The translations under genes and the position numbers were made by a program. Shown here piece after piece: positions 15,456 through 24,483 of a DNA stretch of 42,103 bases (the first letter of the stretch is position 1; every line of letters begins with the position of its first letter). The notes under the pieces are model-generated. The model did not search any database, was not told the origin of the DNA, and was given only the letters and a program-made list of their open reading frames with translations. Origin of the DNA: Ferirhizobium litorale (GTDB lineage Bacteria; Pseudomonadota; Alphaproteobacteria; Rhizobiales; Rhizobiaceae); NCBI GenBank assembly GCA_030028905.1, contig JALDYZ010000024.1:1-42103 (forward strand). Reading direction: 5' to 3'.

Positions 15456-17750
15456 ATGAAGGATCGTCGTCCAGAAGGCATCGAGCAATACGATCAGCCG
15501 GCCGGCGGCTGGGGTGCGCTCAAGGCTGTCGCCGTAACGCTGGCGCATCAGCAGGTCGTTGCGCAGGGCACATTGACGCTGCTGAAGGCCAACCAGCCCG
15601 AAGGTTTCGATTGCCCCGGATGCGCCTGGCCGGATCCCAAGCACACCTCCTCCTTCGAGTTCTGCGAAAACGGTGCCAAGGCAATCACCTGGGAGTCGAC
15701 AGCCAAACGCGCGAGCCCGGATTTCTTCGCCAATCATACCGTTTCCGAACTGTGGAACTGGATCGACCACAAACTGGAAGACGTTGGGCGCCTGACGTCA
15801 CCCATGCGCTACAATTCCGCAACCGACCGCTACGAGCCGATCGAATGGGAAGAAGCATTCAGCGTTATCGCGGCCGAGCTGAACAAGCTGGATAACCCCA
15901 ACAAGGCGGAGTTCTATACCTCGGGCCGCGCATCCAACGAAGCCGCCTTCCTGTTCCAGCTCCTCGTGCGCGCCTACGGCACCAACAATTTCCCGGATTG
16001 CTCCAACATGTGCCACGAGGCGACCAGTGTCGGGCTTCCCCAATCGATCGGCGTCGGCAAGGGCACGGTGACGCTGGAGGATTTCGACTACGCCGATGCG
16101 ATCTTCAGTTTCGGGCACAATCCCGGCACCAACCATCCGCGCATGATGACGACGTTGCACAATGCCTCGCGCCGCGGGGTACCGATCATCGCGTTCAATC
16201 CATTGAAGGAGCGGGCCCTCGAAAGGTTCGCTGCACCGCAAAACCCGATCGAAATGGTAACGCTGTCCTCGACGCCGATCGCCTCGGCCTATCACCAGGT
16301 GCGCACCGGCGGTGACCTCGCCGCGCTCAAGGGCATGATGAAGGCGATCTTCGAGCGCGACGCGGCCGACATTGCCGCGGGCGGCTCCGGCGTGCTGGAT
16401 CGTGCCTTCATCGCCGAACACACTGTCGGCTTCGACGCCCTACGCGCGGATGTAGAGACCACCAGTTGGGACCAGATCGTCACGGTCAGCGGCCTCACAA
16501 AGGACGCGCTGGAGAGCGCGGCCGACGTGTACATCAACGCGAAAAACGTCATCGTTTGCTACGGCATGGGCATCACCCAGCATGCCAACGGCACCGGCAA
16601 CGTGCAGCAGATCGCCAACCTGCTGATGCTGCGCGGCAATCTCGGCCGCCAGGGCGCTGGCATCGCCCCGATCCGCGGTCATTCGAACGTCCAGGGCGAC
16701 CGCACCGTCGGCATCACCGAAATCCCCAACAAGGCACTGCTCGACGGCATGGAACGCGCGTTCGGCTTCCGCCCGACCGCCGAAAAGGGTCACAACGCGA
16801 TCGAAGCCATCGAGGCGATCATCGCCGGCGAATCCAGGGCGCTAATCTGCCTCGGCGGCAATCTTGCGGTGGCCATGTCCGATCCGGAGGCGACATGGGA
16901 AGGCATGCGCAAGCTCGACCTCGCAGTCCATATCGCCACCAAGCTCAACCGGTCGCATCTCATCACCGCCAAGACCTCCATCGTCCTGCCCTGCCTCGGC
17001 CGGACAGATCTCGACACCCAGGCCTCGGGCCCGCAGGCGGTGACCGTCGAGGACTCCATGTCGATGGTCCACGCGTCTCGCGGTTTCCTGAAGCCGCCGA
17101 GCGATGCCCTGAAGTCCGAGCCGGCGATCATCGCCGGCATCGCAAAGGCGACGCTGGGCGACCGCTACGGCATCGACTGGGACGGGCTGATCGCAGACTA
17201 CGACCGCATTCGCGACAAGATCGAAGAGGTCTTTCCGGACTTCTTCGAGTTCAACAAGCGAGTGCGGGTGCGCGGCGGTTTCCGGCTCGACGTTCCGGCC
17301 TCCTTCCGCCGCTGGAACACGAAGAGCGGCAAGGCCAACTTCCTGCTCGCGCCGGGCCTTGACGAGGACCCGCTGTTGAAAAGCCCCGATGCGCTCGTCC
17401 TGACCACGATCCGCAGCCACGACCAGTACAATACCACGGTCTACGGTCTCGACGACCGCTACCGGGGCGTCTTCGGCAGGCGTGACGTGATCTTCATCAA
17501 CAAGGAGGAGCTCGCCAGGCGTGGCCTAAAGGATGGCGACCTTATCGACATCCGTGGACTGGTGGGCACCGGTGAAGGGACCCATATCGTGCGGGGTTTC
17601 ACGGCGGTGGAATACAATATCCCGAACGGATCGATCGCCGGCTACTATCCTGAGATGAATGCGGTCCTGTCGTTGAGCCACTACGACCGGCAGTCGGGAA
17701 CGCCCTCCTACAAGGGCGTGCCCGTGATGGTGTCGGCCGCCATGGGCTGA
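15456..17750 (+). CDS. FdhF/YdeP-family molybdopterin oxidoreductase
   Basis: A 764-residue cytoplasmic protein, chosen from ATG 15456 with AGGAG 8 bases upstream. The frame stays open further upstream only because of the GTGGCY repeat. It closely follows E. coli YdeP throughout: GGWGALKAV, DCPGCAWPDP with Cys53 and Cys56, EFCENGAKAI with Cys70, EFYTSGRASNEAAFL, then CSNMCHEATSVGL, where Cys186 takes the place of the Mo ligand of formate dehydrogenase. Unlike classic FDH there is no four-Cys ferredoxin motif. YdeP contributes to acid resistance in E. coli; its substrate is not firmly known, and a formate dehydrogenase activity should not be assumed. Here it is followed by a formate/nitrite-type channel and drug-efflux genes. 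Confidence 0.9.
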   Translation: MKDRRPEGIEQYDQPAGGWGALKAVAVTLAHQQVVAQGTLTLLKANQPEGFDCPGCAWPDPKHTSSFEFCENGAKAITWESTAKRASPDFFANHTVSELWNWIDHKLEDVGRLTSPMRYNSATDRYEPIEWEEAFSVIAAELNKLDNPNKAEFYTSGRASNEAAFLFQLLVRAYGTNNFPDCSNMCHEATSVGLPQSIGVGKGTVTLEDFDYADAIFSFGHNPGTNHPRMMTTLHNASRRGVPIIAFNPLKERALERFAAPQNPIEMVTLSSTPIASAYHQVRTGGDLAALKGMMKAIFERDAADIAAGGSGVLDRAFIAEHTVGFDALRADVETTSWDQIVTVSGLTKDALESAADVYINAKNVIVCYGMGITQHANGTGNVQQIANLLMLRGNLGRQGAGIAPIRGHSNVQGDRTVGITEIPNKALLDGMERAFGFRPTAEKGHNAIEAIEAIIAGESRALICLGGNLAVAMSDPEATWEGMRKLDLAVHIATKLNRSHLITAKTSIVLPCLGRTDLDTQASGPQAVTVEDSMSMVHASRGFLKPPSDALKSEPAIIAGIAKATLGDRYGIDWDGLIADYDRIRDKIEEVFPDFFEFNKRVRVRGGFRLDVPASFRRWNTKSGKANFLLAPGLDEDPLLKSPDALVLTTIRSHDQYNTTVYGLDDRYRGVFGRRDVIFINKEELARRGLKDGDLIDIRGLVGTGEGTHIVRGFTAVEYNIPNGSIAGYYPEMNAVLSLSHYDRQSGTPSYKGVPVMVSAAMG

Positions 17751-17779
17751 GCGCCCCATCCTAGCATCTGTCACGGTTC

Positions 17780-17803
17780 CCCGGGGTCGCCAATGATCCC
17801 GGG
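17780..17803 (+). terminator. Hairpin downstream of the FdhF/YdeP gene
   Basis: CCCGGGGTC at 17780-17788 pairs with GATCCCGGG at 17795-17803 through one G-U pair, with a 6-base loop. No T-tract follows, so it could be a weak terminator or a 3' protective stem. Confidence 0.4.
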
Positions 17804-17884
17804 ACGTCGTGTATTGCCGGCACGTTGCTGCAGCGCTTGCTACCGACCGCAATTGCTCCTCTGCTAGACCCTCCGCCTATCCTC

Positions 17885-17926
17885 CTACACCTAGGTATGA
17901 TTCTGCGCTGCGGCCATGGTGGCTAG
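17885..17926 (+). promoter_or_regulatory. Shared regulon promoter, site 5 (drives the FNT-efflux operon)
   Basis: The box ACACCTAGGTATGATT at 17885-17900 is followed by the -10 candidate CTAGAC at 17921-17926. The box is nearly identical to site 1 (13001). The predicted start near 17934 gives a leader of about 56 nt before ATG 17990. Confidence 0.7.
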
Positions 17927-17989
17927 ACTTCCTCCAACAATCAGCAATGCGCTCGGTGCGCCCGGACAAGACGCGAGGATGCCGTCACC

Positions 17990-18823
17990 ATGTATCAGGA
18001 TTCCATCACCAGTTTTGCCGAGTCCGGCGCACACAAGGCACTTGTGGTACGCACGCAACCGTTCGCGTTCCTCATCGGGGCGGCCATGGCCGGCGCCTAT
18101 ATCGGCTTCGGCGACATCCTGATGTTCACCGTCGCGGCCCATGTGGACCCGGCCTGGATGCATCTCGTCATGGGCGTGGTCTTCTCGTCGGCGCTGACGA
18201 TCGTCGTGTTCGCCGGTTCCGAGCTCTTCACCGGCACGGCGATGTACATGCCGCTTGCGGTGCTGACGCGGCGCGCCCGCATTTCCGACATGCTGTTCGT
18301 CTGGTGCAGTGCGTGGATGGGCAACCTCATCGGTGCGGTCATCCTTGCCGGGCTCTTCCACATGGCGGGCGGCGGCGTGCTGCTCGGCGATGGCAGCCAG
18401 TCGTTCTTTGCGGCGGTGTCCGCCAAGATGTCGGCCGGGTCACTGGCGCTGTTTGCGCGCGGCATCCTGTGCAACTGGCTGGTTTGCCTGGCCATATGGA
18501 TGGCGGGGCGCACGGACAACGCGGCCGCCAAGATCATGCTGATCTTCTGGCCGATCACGATCTTCGTCGCCGCCGGCTATGAACACTCGGTCGCCAACAT
18601 GTTCACCTTCGCCATGGCGCTGATGGGCGATCATCCCGAAAACATCACGCTGGCCGGCGCGGCCCACAATATGGTCTGGGTCACGCTCGGCAACCTGGTC
18701 GGCGGCGCGGTCTTCATGGCGCTCGGCTACTGGGCGCAGTTCCGCAGCAGCGGCCACGTGTCTTTTGTCCCAACAACGGCTGCCGTTCGCGTAAAAGTCT
18801 CCGCAGACCGTTCCAGGAAGTGA
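17990..18823 (+). CDS. Formate/nitrite transporter (FNT) family channel
   Basis: The 277-residue inner-membrane protein has six hydrophobic segments, as expected for FocA/NirC pentameric channels. Family hallmarks are present: GAAMAGAYIGFGDIL in the first segment, SELFTGTAMYMP in the third, GILCNWLVCLAIWMA in the central loop/helix, and a conserved His in EHSVANM. Members move formate, nitrite, hydrosulfide or acetate/lactate with protons. The specific anion cannot be read from sequence. It stands between the YdeP-like gene and the EmrA-like gene; only 7 bp separate it from the latter, so it leads the operon from promoter site 5. Proton-coupled weak-acid export would suit an acid-stress role. 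Confidence 0.9.
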   Translation: MYQDSITSFAESGAHKALVVRTQPFAFLIGAAMAGAYIGFGDILMFTVAAHVDPAWMHLVMGVVFSSALTIVVFAGSELFTGTAMYMPLAVLTRRARISDMLFVWCSAWMGNLIGAVILAGLFHMAGGGVLLGDGSQSFFAAVSAKMSAGSLALFARGILCNWLVCLAIWMAGRTDNAAAKIMLIFWPITIFVAAGYEHSVANMFTFAMALMGDHPENITLAGAAHNMVWVTLGNLVGGAVFMALGYWAQFRSSGHVSFVPTTAAVRVKVSADRSRK

Positions 18824-18830
18824 GGGCGCC

Positions 18831-19979
18831 ATGGGGGATCAGACGAACGTTAAGAGCCTCAGCCCGTCGCAGCCTTCGAGCCGCGCCCCTGCCGAGGAGC
18901 CTGCCACCCCGGGAGCCAAGCCTTCGATGGCGATCGCAACGATCAGGCGTCTCGCTATTCCGCTGCTGGCCGTCAGCGTGGTCGGCGCCAGCGTGGCGCT
19001 GGTCATCACCGACTGGAACTGGTGGGTCGCGGGCGCGGATCATCAGTGGACGGACGACGCCACGGTCAATGCGGATGTCTCCACGCTCAGCGCGCAGGTC
19101 GGCGGTACCATTCTCACCACTCCGGTCAAGGACTATCAGCAGGTGACGAAGGGCCAGTTGCTGGCGGAAATCGATCCGCGGCAATTCGATGCTGCGGTGG
19201 AAGTGGCACGGGCAAACCTGGCGTCCGCCAATGCCTCGCTGGCAAACCTCGCCAACCAGATCGAGCTGCAGGGCGCGGTCGTCCAGGCTGCCATAGCACA
19301 GAACGCATCTGCCCAGGCGCAGCAGACGCAGACGCGGGAGGAATTCACCCGCCAGAAAAACCTCGGCGACGCCACCTCGCAGCAATTGCTGCAGCAGGCT
19401 CAGGCCGCCTATCTGCAGGCCGAGGCCTCCGTCCAATCGACTGCGGCCGCGATCGAACAGCAAAAAGCGCAACTCAAGGTCCTGCACGGACAATACCCGC
19501 TGCTGAAGGCGCAGGTCGGCGCGGCACAGGGAAACCTCGACACGGCACTGATCCAGCAGGGCTATACCCGCATCTATGCGCCCTTCGACGGCATTCTCGG
19601 TCGCAAACTTGTCCATGAGGGCGACTATGTCGGGCCAGGCTCGAGCATCGTTTCGGAGGTGCCCCTGCCAAGCGTCTACGTGACCGCGAACTACAAGGAA
19701 ACGCAACTCTCGCGCATGACGCCGGGGCGCAAGGCGAAGATCACCATCGACACCTTCCCGGGGCAGGTTCTGCACGGCAGGGTCGCCCGGTTATCGCCGG
19801 CCAGCGGCTCCATCTTCGCGCTCCTGCCGCCGGACAACGCCACCGGCAACTACACGAAGGTGGTGCAGCGCGTACCGGTCAGGATCGAATTCGATCCCGG
19901 CCAGCCGCTGGTGGACGAATTGAGGCCGGGCATGTCGGCGGAAGTCACCGTCGAGACGCCGCCGGATGCGGCACCATGA
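18831..19979 (+). CDS. emrA: EmrA/HlyD-type membrane fusion protein
   Basis: The 382-residue periplasmic adaptor has an N-terminal tail of about 35 residues. A single membrane anchor follows (LAIPLLAVSVVGASVALVI). Next come the biotinyl-lipoyl half-motif around STLSAQVGGTILTTPVKDYQ and a long coiled coil rich in Ala and Gln (about 120-210; AQAQQTQTREEF and IEQQKAQLKVL). The second lipoyl half with IYAPFDGILGRK is followed by the beta-barrel part (VYVTANYKETQLSRM). It links the inner-membrane pump to a TolC-like channel. Its stop overlaps the ATG of the MFS gene by four bases (ATGA), showing coupled synthesis with its partner. Confidence 0.92.
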   Translation: MGDQTNVKSLSPSQPSSRAPAEEPATPGAKPSMAIATIRRLAIPLLAVSVVGASVALVITDWNWWVAGADHQWTDDATVNADVSTLSAQVGGTILTTPVKDYQQVTKGQLLAEIDPRQFDAAVEVARANLASANASLANLANQIELQGAVVQAAIAQNASAQAQQTQTREEFTRQKNLGDATSQQLLQQAQAAYLQAEASVQSTAAAIEQQKAQLKVLHGQYPLLKAQVGAAQGNLDTALIQQGYTRIYAPFDGILGRKLVHEGDYVGPGSSIVSEVPLPSVYVTANYKETQLSRMTPGRKAKITIDTFPGQVLHGRVARLSPASGSIFALLPPDNATGNYTKVVQRVPVRIEFDPGQPLVDELRPGMSAEVTVETPPDAAP

Positions 19980-21589
19980 CCGCGGCGCCCCGCGCCTTCG
20001 GCCCGGTGACCAGAGGCACGACGGCGCAACGCCCATACCTCATCGTCGCCGCACTTCTGCTCGCCTCCTTCGTGGTCGGCTTCGACACGAGGGTGTTCGC
20101 CGTCGGGCTTCCCGATCTGCGCGGCGCCTATTCGCTGGGTTTCGACGAGGCGGCGTGGCTGAGCACGGTTGCGAACGCCCCGCAGATCCTGATCGCCTCG
20201 GCGGTCGCATGGCTGGTCACCGTCTTCGGGGTGCGCCGGGTGATGATCCCGTCAAGCCTCATCTATGCCTGCATTTCGCTGGTGATCCCGCTTGTTCACG
20301 AAAGCGCAACGCTTTTCGCCCTCCACGCATGCAGGGCGCTGCTGCTCGGCGTCTTCATCCCGGCGACCATCATGGTGATCTTCCGCAATCTCGAGATGAA
20401 ATACTGGCTGATCGGCATCGCGCTCTATGCGCTGCGGCTACCCTTGTCGCAGAGCCTCGGCTTCGTCCTGGTCGGCATCTATGGCGACTATCTCGGCTGG
20501 CAGTGGCTCTACTGGCAGGATGTGATCGTCGCACCGCTCATCGCGCTGCTATTGATTATCGCGGCGCCCAGGGAGCAGATCAACACCAGCCTGCTCGCCG
20601 ATGCGGACTGGGGCGGCATGCTGCTACTCGGCTCTTCGATGACCATGCTTTATGTCGGGCTCGATCAGGGCAACCGGCTTGACTGGTTCCAGTCGGGCGT
20701 CGTCACCTCGCTGCTTGTCGGCGGCGCTATTCTCGCCATCGGGTTTCTCATCAACGAAAGCGTGGTCGCACGCCCCTGGGCGCATGCGAGCGCTATCCTA
20801 TCGCGCAATATCGGCATCGGTTACGCCGTCATCATCGCCTTCACCTTTTCGAGTGCCGGCGGCTCGATCGCCGTACCGGGCTTCCTGCAGACTGTCCTCG
20901 GTCTGCGGCCGGTGGCGATATCCGGTCTGTATATGGTCGGCGCCGTCATTCCGGTCTTTCTGTTCATCACGCTCGCGGTCGCGCTACAGCGCCGCATCGA
21001 TGCACGGCTATGCATCATCATCGGCCTTTCGGCGATGGCCGCGGCATCGCTGACGGGTTCCCGCCTGACGATCGAATGGGGACCATGGAACTTCCTGCCC
21101 GTCGTGCTGCTGTATACGGCAGGCCAGTCGTTCGCCTTCTTCTCGATCATCGTATACCTGCTCGCAAATTCCGATCCGAAGCGCTCGACCGCGGTCTCCG
21201 CCTACATCCAGGTCGTCCGGCTGGGAAGCGTGGAACTGGCGACTAGCCTGCTCGCCACGTGGCTGCGGCAGCGCGAGCAGTTTCATTCCAACATACTCGG
21301 TGGTCCCATCGCGACCTGGTCGCGCAGCCTGGACAGCGCGCTGGACAGGCTGGGGACGCTGCTCGGCACCTTGCCGCACGCCAAGCTTGAGGCGTTGGCC
21401 ACGGTCGCGACCCAGGTGCGCTCCCAGGCCTATGTGCTCGCCTTCGCCGACGTCTTCGTGCTGTCCTTCTGGTTCGCGCTCGCCGGCCTGGCGCTGGTGA
21501 TCGTCATGGGAGCCATGCCCTTTGGTCCGCTGCATCCCGAATTCAACCATGCGCAGCACGGCACGCAGGCACCAGCGAGAGCGGCGTGA
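19976..21589 (+). CDS. emrB: DHA2-family (EmrB-like) MFS efflux pump
   Basis: The 537-residue inner-membrane protein has about 14 hydrophobic segments, as in the DHA2 drug:H+ antiporters. An early segment, VVGFDTRVFAVGLPDLRGAY, resembles the start of transmembrane helix 1 and its following loop in this family. It partners the EmrA-like protein encoded immediately upstream with a four-base overlap. The sequence diverges enough from E. coli EmrB that the substrate is open; this branch often exports weak acids, uncouplers or fatty acids. In E. coli the homologous EmrKY pair is controlled by EvgA, which also activates ydeP, so the gene company here matches a known acid/multidrug response. Confidence 0.88.
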   Translation: MTAAPRAFGPVTRGTTAQRPYLIVAALLLASFVVGFDTRVFAVGLPDLRGAYSLGFDEAAWLSTVANAPQILIASAVAWLVTVFGVRRVMIPSSLIYACISLVIPLVHESATLFALHACRALLLGVFIPATIMVIFRNLEMKYWLIGIALYALRLPLSQSLGFVLVGIYGDYLGWQWLYWQDVIVAPLIALLLIIAAPREQINTSLLADADWGGMLLLGSSMTMLYVGLDQGNRLDWFQSGVVTSLLVGGAILAIGFLINESVVARPWAHASAILSRNIGIGYAVIIAFTFSSAGGSIAVPGFLQTVLGLRPVAISGLYMVGAVIPVFLFITLAVALQRRIDARLCIIIGLSAMAAASLTGSRLTIEWGPWNFLPVVLLYTAGQSFAFFSIIVYLLANSDPKRSTAVSAYIQVVRLGSVELATSLLATWLRQREQFHSNILGGPIATWSRSLDSALDRLGTLLGTLPHAKLEALATVATQVRSQAYVLAFADVFVLSFWFALAGLALVIVMGAMPFGPLHPEFNHAQHGTQAPARAA

Positions 21590-21651
21590 TGGGCGGAAGA
21601 ACCGCCGCCCTCGGATGATGATGTCACGGCACCGCACGTGGTCGCCGGACC

Positions 21652-21693
21652 ACACCTATGTATAGGTTAGATCACGACAAGAAGTGGGTATGC
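21652..21693 (+). promoter_or_regulatory. Shared regulon promoter, site 6 (drives the two-component genes)
   Basis: The box ACACCTATGTATAGGT at 21652-21667 is followed by the -10 candidate GTATGC at 21688-21693. The predicted start near 21700 lies after an in-frame ATG at 21658, which supports ATG 21718 as the kinase start and suggests autoregulation. Confidence 0.65.
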
Positions 21694-21717
21694 TCCCGTC
21701 GAACTCAAATCGGGGCA

Positions 21718-23298
21718 ATGATGACTATTAGCTCAAGAGTATTTCGTTCGCGCGAGGTGGAAGGTGCATTCCATGGTCCCGTCTTCGGTCTGCTCGCCAT
21801 CGCACTTGCGGCAGCGGTCTACTACGTCGACACCTACACGGACGTCGAGGGCGCCATCGCCGTGCTCTACGTCGTTGTCATGCTGGTGGCCGCGCAAGCC
21901 GCGACACGGCTCGGTCTCATGGTCATCGCAGCCGCATGTGCGGTGCTCGCCATATTCTCCTACGCGACGACGCACGGGGAAACCGGCGACCTCCAGTCGA
22001 CGATCCGCCTGGCCGTTGCCCTGGCCGCGCTGTTCGTGACGACGATGCTGCTGCTCAAGACCGAGAGCGCCCGCCTCTCCACGCTTTCCATCAATAACGC
22101 GCTGAAGGAGAGCGAGGCCCGGTATCGATCGATCTTCGATCGTACGCGCGTGGCGCTCTGGGAGCGCGATTACTCAAGGCTGCGCAGCCATCTGATCGGC
22201 ATCAAGGCGCAGGGCATAGCGGACATCAGGAACTACGCAGAAGCAAATCCCGCCTTTGTCGACCACTGTGCCGGCCTCATCAGCGTCGTCGACGCCAACC
22301 AGGCAGCGCGCGATATGCTGGGTCCGCAATCCGCGTTTGGCATCACCCTGCGCCGGTCCATCACCCTCGACAAGTTCCTCGACTTGCTGCAGGCGATCAT
22401 CGACGGCGAAAAGATCTTCGAAGACAAGGTCGAGATAACGGCGGATAATGGCGAAGACAAGCTGGTGCTGCTCAGCATCAGCTTTCCGGACGATCCGGCG
22501 GCCTTCAACCGCGTGGTCGTCAGCATGGTCGATATCACGCAGCGCGAGATGGCCCTGAAGGCGCTTGCCGAGGCGCAGGCGGAACTGGCGATGGCGTCGA
22601 AGGCCGCGACGGTCGGCGCGCTGTCGGCGTCGCTTGCGCACGAACTCAACCAGCCGCTCGGCGCAATCGTCGTCAACTCGCAGACGCTGCTCAGATGGCT
22701 CGACCGCGATCCGCCGGATCTCGCCGCGGTCAGGCGCTCGGCGGAGCGGATGATCCGCGACAGCCAGCGGGCGAGCGAGATTATCCACAATACCCGCAGC
22801 CTTTTGTCCTCCTCGAGCAACAAGCTTGAGGATGTCAGCCTGGAACGGCTGGTCGACGAAACAATAGCCTTGATGGAGTACGAACTACAGAGAAGCGGTA
22901 CTACGGTTTTCGTCGACCGAAAGACTCCGGTCCCGCCAGTGCCGGCCGTGAAGATCGAACTCCAACAGGTCCTGATCAACCTCATCACCAATGCGATCCA
23001 GGCGATGGATGCAGCCGGCAGCGCCAAGCGGGTCATCACGGTGACGACGGACCATCCGGACAACGATCATGTCCGCATTGCGGTACGTGACAGCGGGCCC
23101 GGGATAGCGGAAGATGTAAAGGAGAAGCTCTTTGCGCCGTTCTTCACCACCAAGGCAACCGGCATGGGCATGGGTCTTTCGATATGCCGAAGCACGCTGG
23201 AAGCCAGGGGCGGGAAACTGGATGGAAGCAATGATCCCGAAGGGGGGGCCGTCTTCGAGATGCACCTGTTGACAAAGCCGGAGTTGGAACATGCCTGA
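21718..23298 (+). CDS. Membrane-bound PAS sensor histidine kinase, FixL-like
   Basis: A 526-residue kinase. The N-terminal 115 residues hold about three or four membrane segments (FGLLAIALAAAVYYV, AIAVLYVVVMLVAAQA, LMVIAAACAVLAIFSYA, AVALAALFVTTMLLL). A PAS-like region follows (about 133-275, from ESEARYRSIFDRTR to VVSMVDITQRE). The DHp helix has the phospho-acceptor His308 in LAHELNQPLGAIVVNS, the variant used by FixL-type kinases. The ATPase domain has an N-box (LINLITNAIQAM), G1 (DSGPGIA) and G2 (GMGMGLSI). There is no haem-binding FixL PAS signature that I can identify, so the signal is unknown. The gene overlaps the FixJ-like regulator gene by 8 bp. Confidence 0.92.
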   Translation: MMTISSRVFRSREVEGAFHGPVFGLLAIALAAAVYYVDTYTDVEGAIAVLYVVVMLVAAQAATRLGLMVIAAACAVLAIFSYATTHGETGDLQSTIRLAVALAALFVTTMLLLKTESARLSTLSINNALKESEARYRSIFDRTRVALWERDYSRLRSHLIGIKAQGIADIRNYAEANPAFVDHCAGLISVVDANQAARDMLGPQSAFGITLRRSITLDKFLDLLQAIIDGEKIFEDKVEITADNGEDKLVLLSISFPDDPAAFNRVVVSMVDITQREMALKALAEAQAELAMASKAATVGALSASLAHELNQPLGAIVVNSQTLLRWLDRDPPDLAAVRRSAERMIRDSQRASEIIHNTRSLLSSSSNKLEDVSLERLVDETIALMEYELQRSGTTVFVDRKTPVPPVPAVKIELQQVLINLITNAIQAMDAAGSAKRVITVTTDHPDNDHVRIAVRDSGPGIAEDVKEKLFAPFFTTKATGMGMGLSICRSTLEARGGKLDGSNDPEGGAVFEMHLLTKPELEHA

Positions 23299-23947
23299 TA
23301 TACGCAAGCTCCCGAAGGAACACGACGCACCCGTGGTCTTCATCGTCGACGACGATCTTTCGATGAGGGACGCGCTGACCGACCTTTTTCATTCGATGAA
23401 GTTCGACGTCGAGGCGTTCGACAGCGCGGCATCGTTCCTGGAGGCGGCGAACTTCAATCGCCCCGGCTGCATTCTCCTCGACGTCCGGTTGCCGGGCGTC
23501 AGCGGGCTTGAGTTCCAAACGCAGTTGGCGCGCATCGGCAGCCGGATGCCGATCATCTTCATGACCGGCTTCGGCGACGTGCCGATGAGCGTCAAGGCCA
23601 TGAAGGCCGGCGCCGTCGACTTCCTGACCAAGCCGTTCAAGGATCAGGACATCCTGGATGCCGTCGGCGCGGCAATCGAACGCGATGCCGCCCGCCGGCA
23701 CCAGAGCGCGCAAAGCGAGGCCGTGACGGCGCTCGCGGAAACACTGACGCCGCGCGAGCGCGAAGTCATGGAAGCGGTAGTCAAGGGCCTGATGAACAAG
23801 CAGATCGCCTACGAACTCGGCATCAGCGAGGTGACGGTGAAGCTGCACCGCGGCAACGTCATGCGCAAGATGGAAGTCCGTTCCGTCGCCGAACTGGTGC
23901 GGAAGGCCGAAATCCTCAGCGAAGGCATACGAACGCCTGTCTCTTAG
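23291..23947 (+). CDS. FixJ/NarL-family response regulator, likely master of the regulon
   Basis: The 218-residue regulator has a complete receiver: acidic pocket Asp20-Asp22, phospho-acceptor Asp64 (LLDVRLPG), Thr92 (MTGFGD) and Lys114 (LTKPF). The C-terminal LuxR-type helix-turn-helix spans about 151-208 (LTPREREVMEAVVKGLMNKQIAYELGI is its core). Its start overlaps the kinase gene end, so it is the cognate partner. FixJ-type regulators bind as dimers near -40 and recruit RNA polymerase, which is where the 16-bp box is found in nine promoters of this region. The assignment of the box to this protein is inference; it is the only LuxR-type DNA-binding regulator in the cluster. Confidence 0.93.
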   Translation: MPDIRKLPKEHDAPVVFIVDDDLSMRDALTDLFHSMKFDVEAFDSAASFLEAANFNRPGCILLDVRLPGVSGLEFQTQLARIGSRMPIIFMTGFGDVPMSVKAMKAGAVDFLTKPFKDQDILDAVGAAIERDAARRHQSAQSEAVTALAETLTPREREVMEAVVKGLMNKQIAYELGISEVTVKLHRGNVMRKMEVRSVAELVRKAEILSEGIRTPVS

Positions 23948-23981
23948 TATGATACCCTCGAAACGGCCATGAGCGCATAAG
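23939..23981 (+). promoter_or_regulatory. Shared regulon promoter, site 7 (weaker; drives the lone receiver gene)
   Basis: GTCTCTTAGTATGATA at 23939-23954 overlaps the stop codon of the FixJ-like gene. It keeps the right half of the box but departs in the left half. A CATAAG -10 candidate at 23976-23981 is shifted by 2 bp compared with the others. It lies 62 bp before the lone receiver gene. Confidence 0.45.
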
Positions 23982-24015
23982 AAGAGCTGCAAAACAGCGA
24001 AAAAGGTCGTTCTCC

Positions 24016-24390
24016 GTGTCCAGAGTCCCCACCATAGCCGTCGTCGATGATGACCAGGCGATCCGTGAAGCCATGGATGACCTGGTGAAGTCCTGCGGCT
24101 ACGAAAGCCGATTGTTCACCTCGGCCGAAGATTTTCTGTCATTCCAGCCGCGCTCTGCAATCGATTGCATGCTCGTCGACGTGCAAATGTCCGGGCTCAA
24201 CGGCATCGAGCTGCAGGCGGAACTGAACAAGCAGTCGCACCGCCCCCCGATGATCTTCGTTACGTCCTACAAGGACGAGCGCACCCGCAGTGCGGCAATG
24301 AAGGGCGGCGCCTTCGCCTTCCTTGGCAAGCCGGTCGACATCACCAAGCTGATCCGATTTCTCGAATCGGCGCTCGCTCGCCCGAATTGA
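24016..24390 (+). CDS. Single-domain response regulator (lone receiver)
   Basis: The 124-residue protein starts at GTG with AAAAAGG about 9 bases upstream. It is a receiver domain with Asp11-Asp13, phospho-acceptor Asp55 (MLVDVQMSG), Thr83 (FVTSY) and Lys105 (LGKPVD), all intact, and no output domain. Receivers of this kind in rhizobial FixLJ-like systems can act as phosphate sinks or as inhibitors of the cognate kinase, as FixT does for FixL; that role here is inference. It lies 68 bp after the FixJ-like gene and has its own weaker copy of the shared box. Confidence 0.9.
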   Translation: MSRVPTIAVVDDDQAIREAMDDLVKSCGYESRLFTSAEDFLSFQPRSAIDCMLVDVQMSGLNGIELQAELNKQSHRPPMIFVTSYKDERTRSAAMKGGAFAFLGKPVDITKLIRFLESALARPN

Positions 24391-24483
24391 ACTCAATCGA
24401 ATGCGGCGCCCGCAGAGGCGCTGACTGGTCGCCTGGCTCGTCGGTGCACGCGTGTGCCGCATACTTTCCGCCGAGCGGCACTA

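Noticed and set aside
17885-17900. Box considered as a plain extended -10 promoter element (TATGAT/TATAGT).
   Set aside because: A second TA-containing -10 candidate lies at an identical distance downstream in eight sites, and the predicted starts then match the RNA 5' hairpins and gene leaders.
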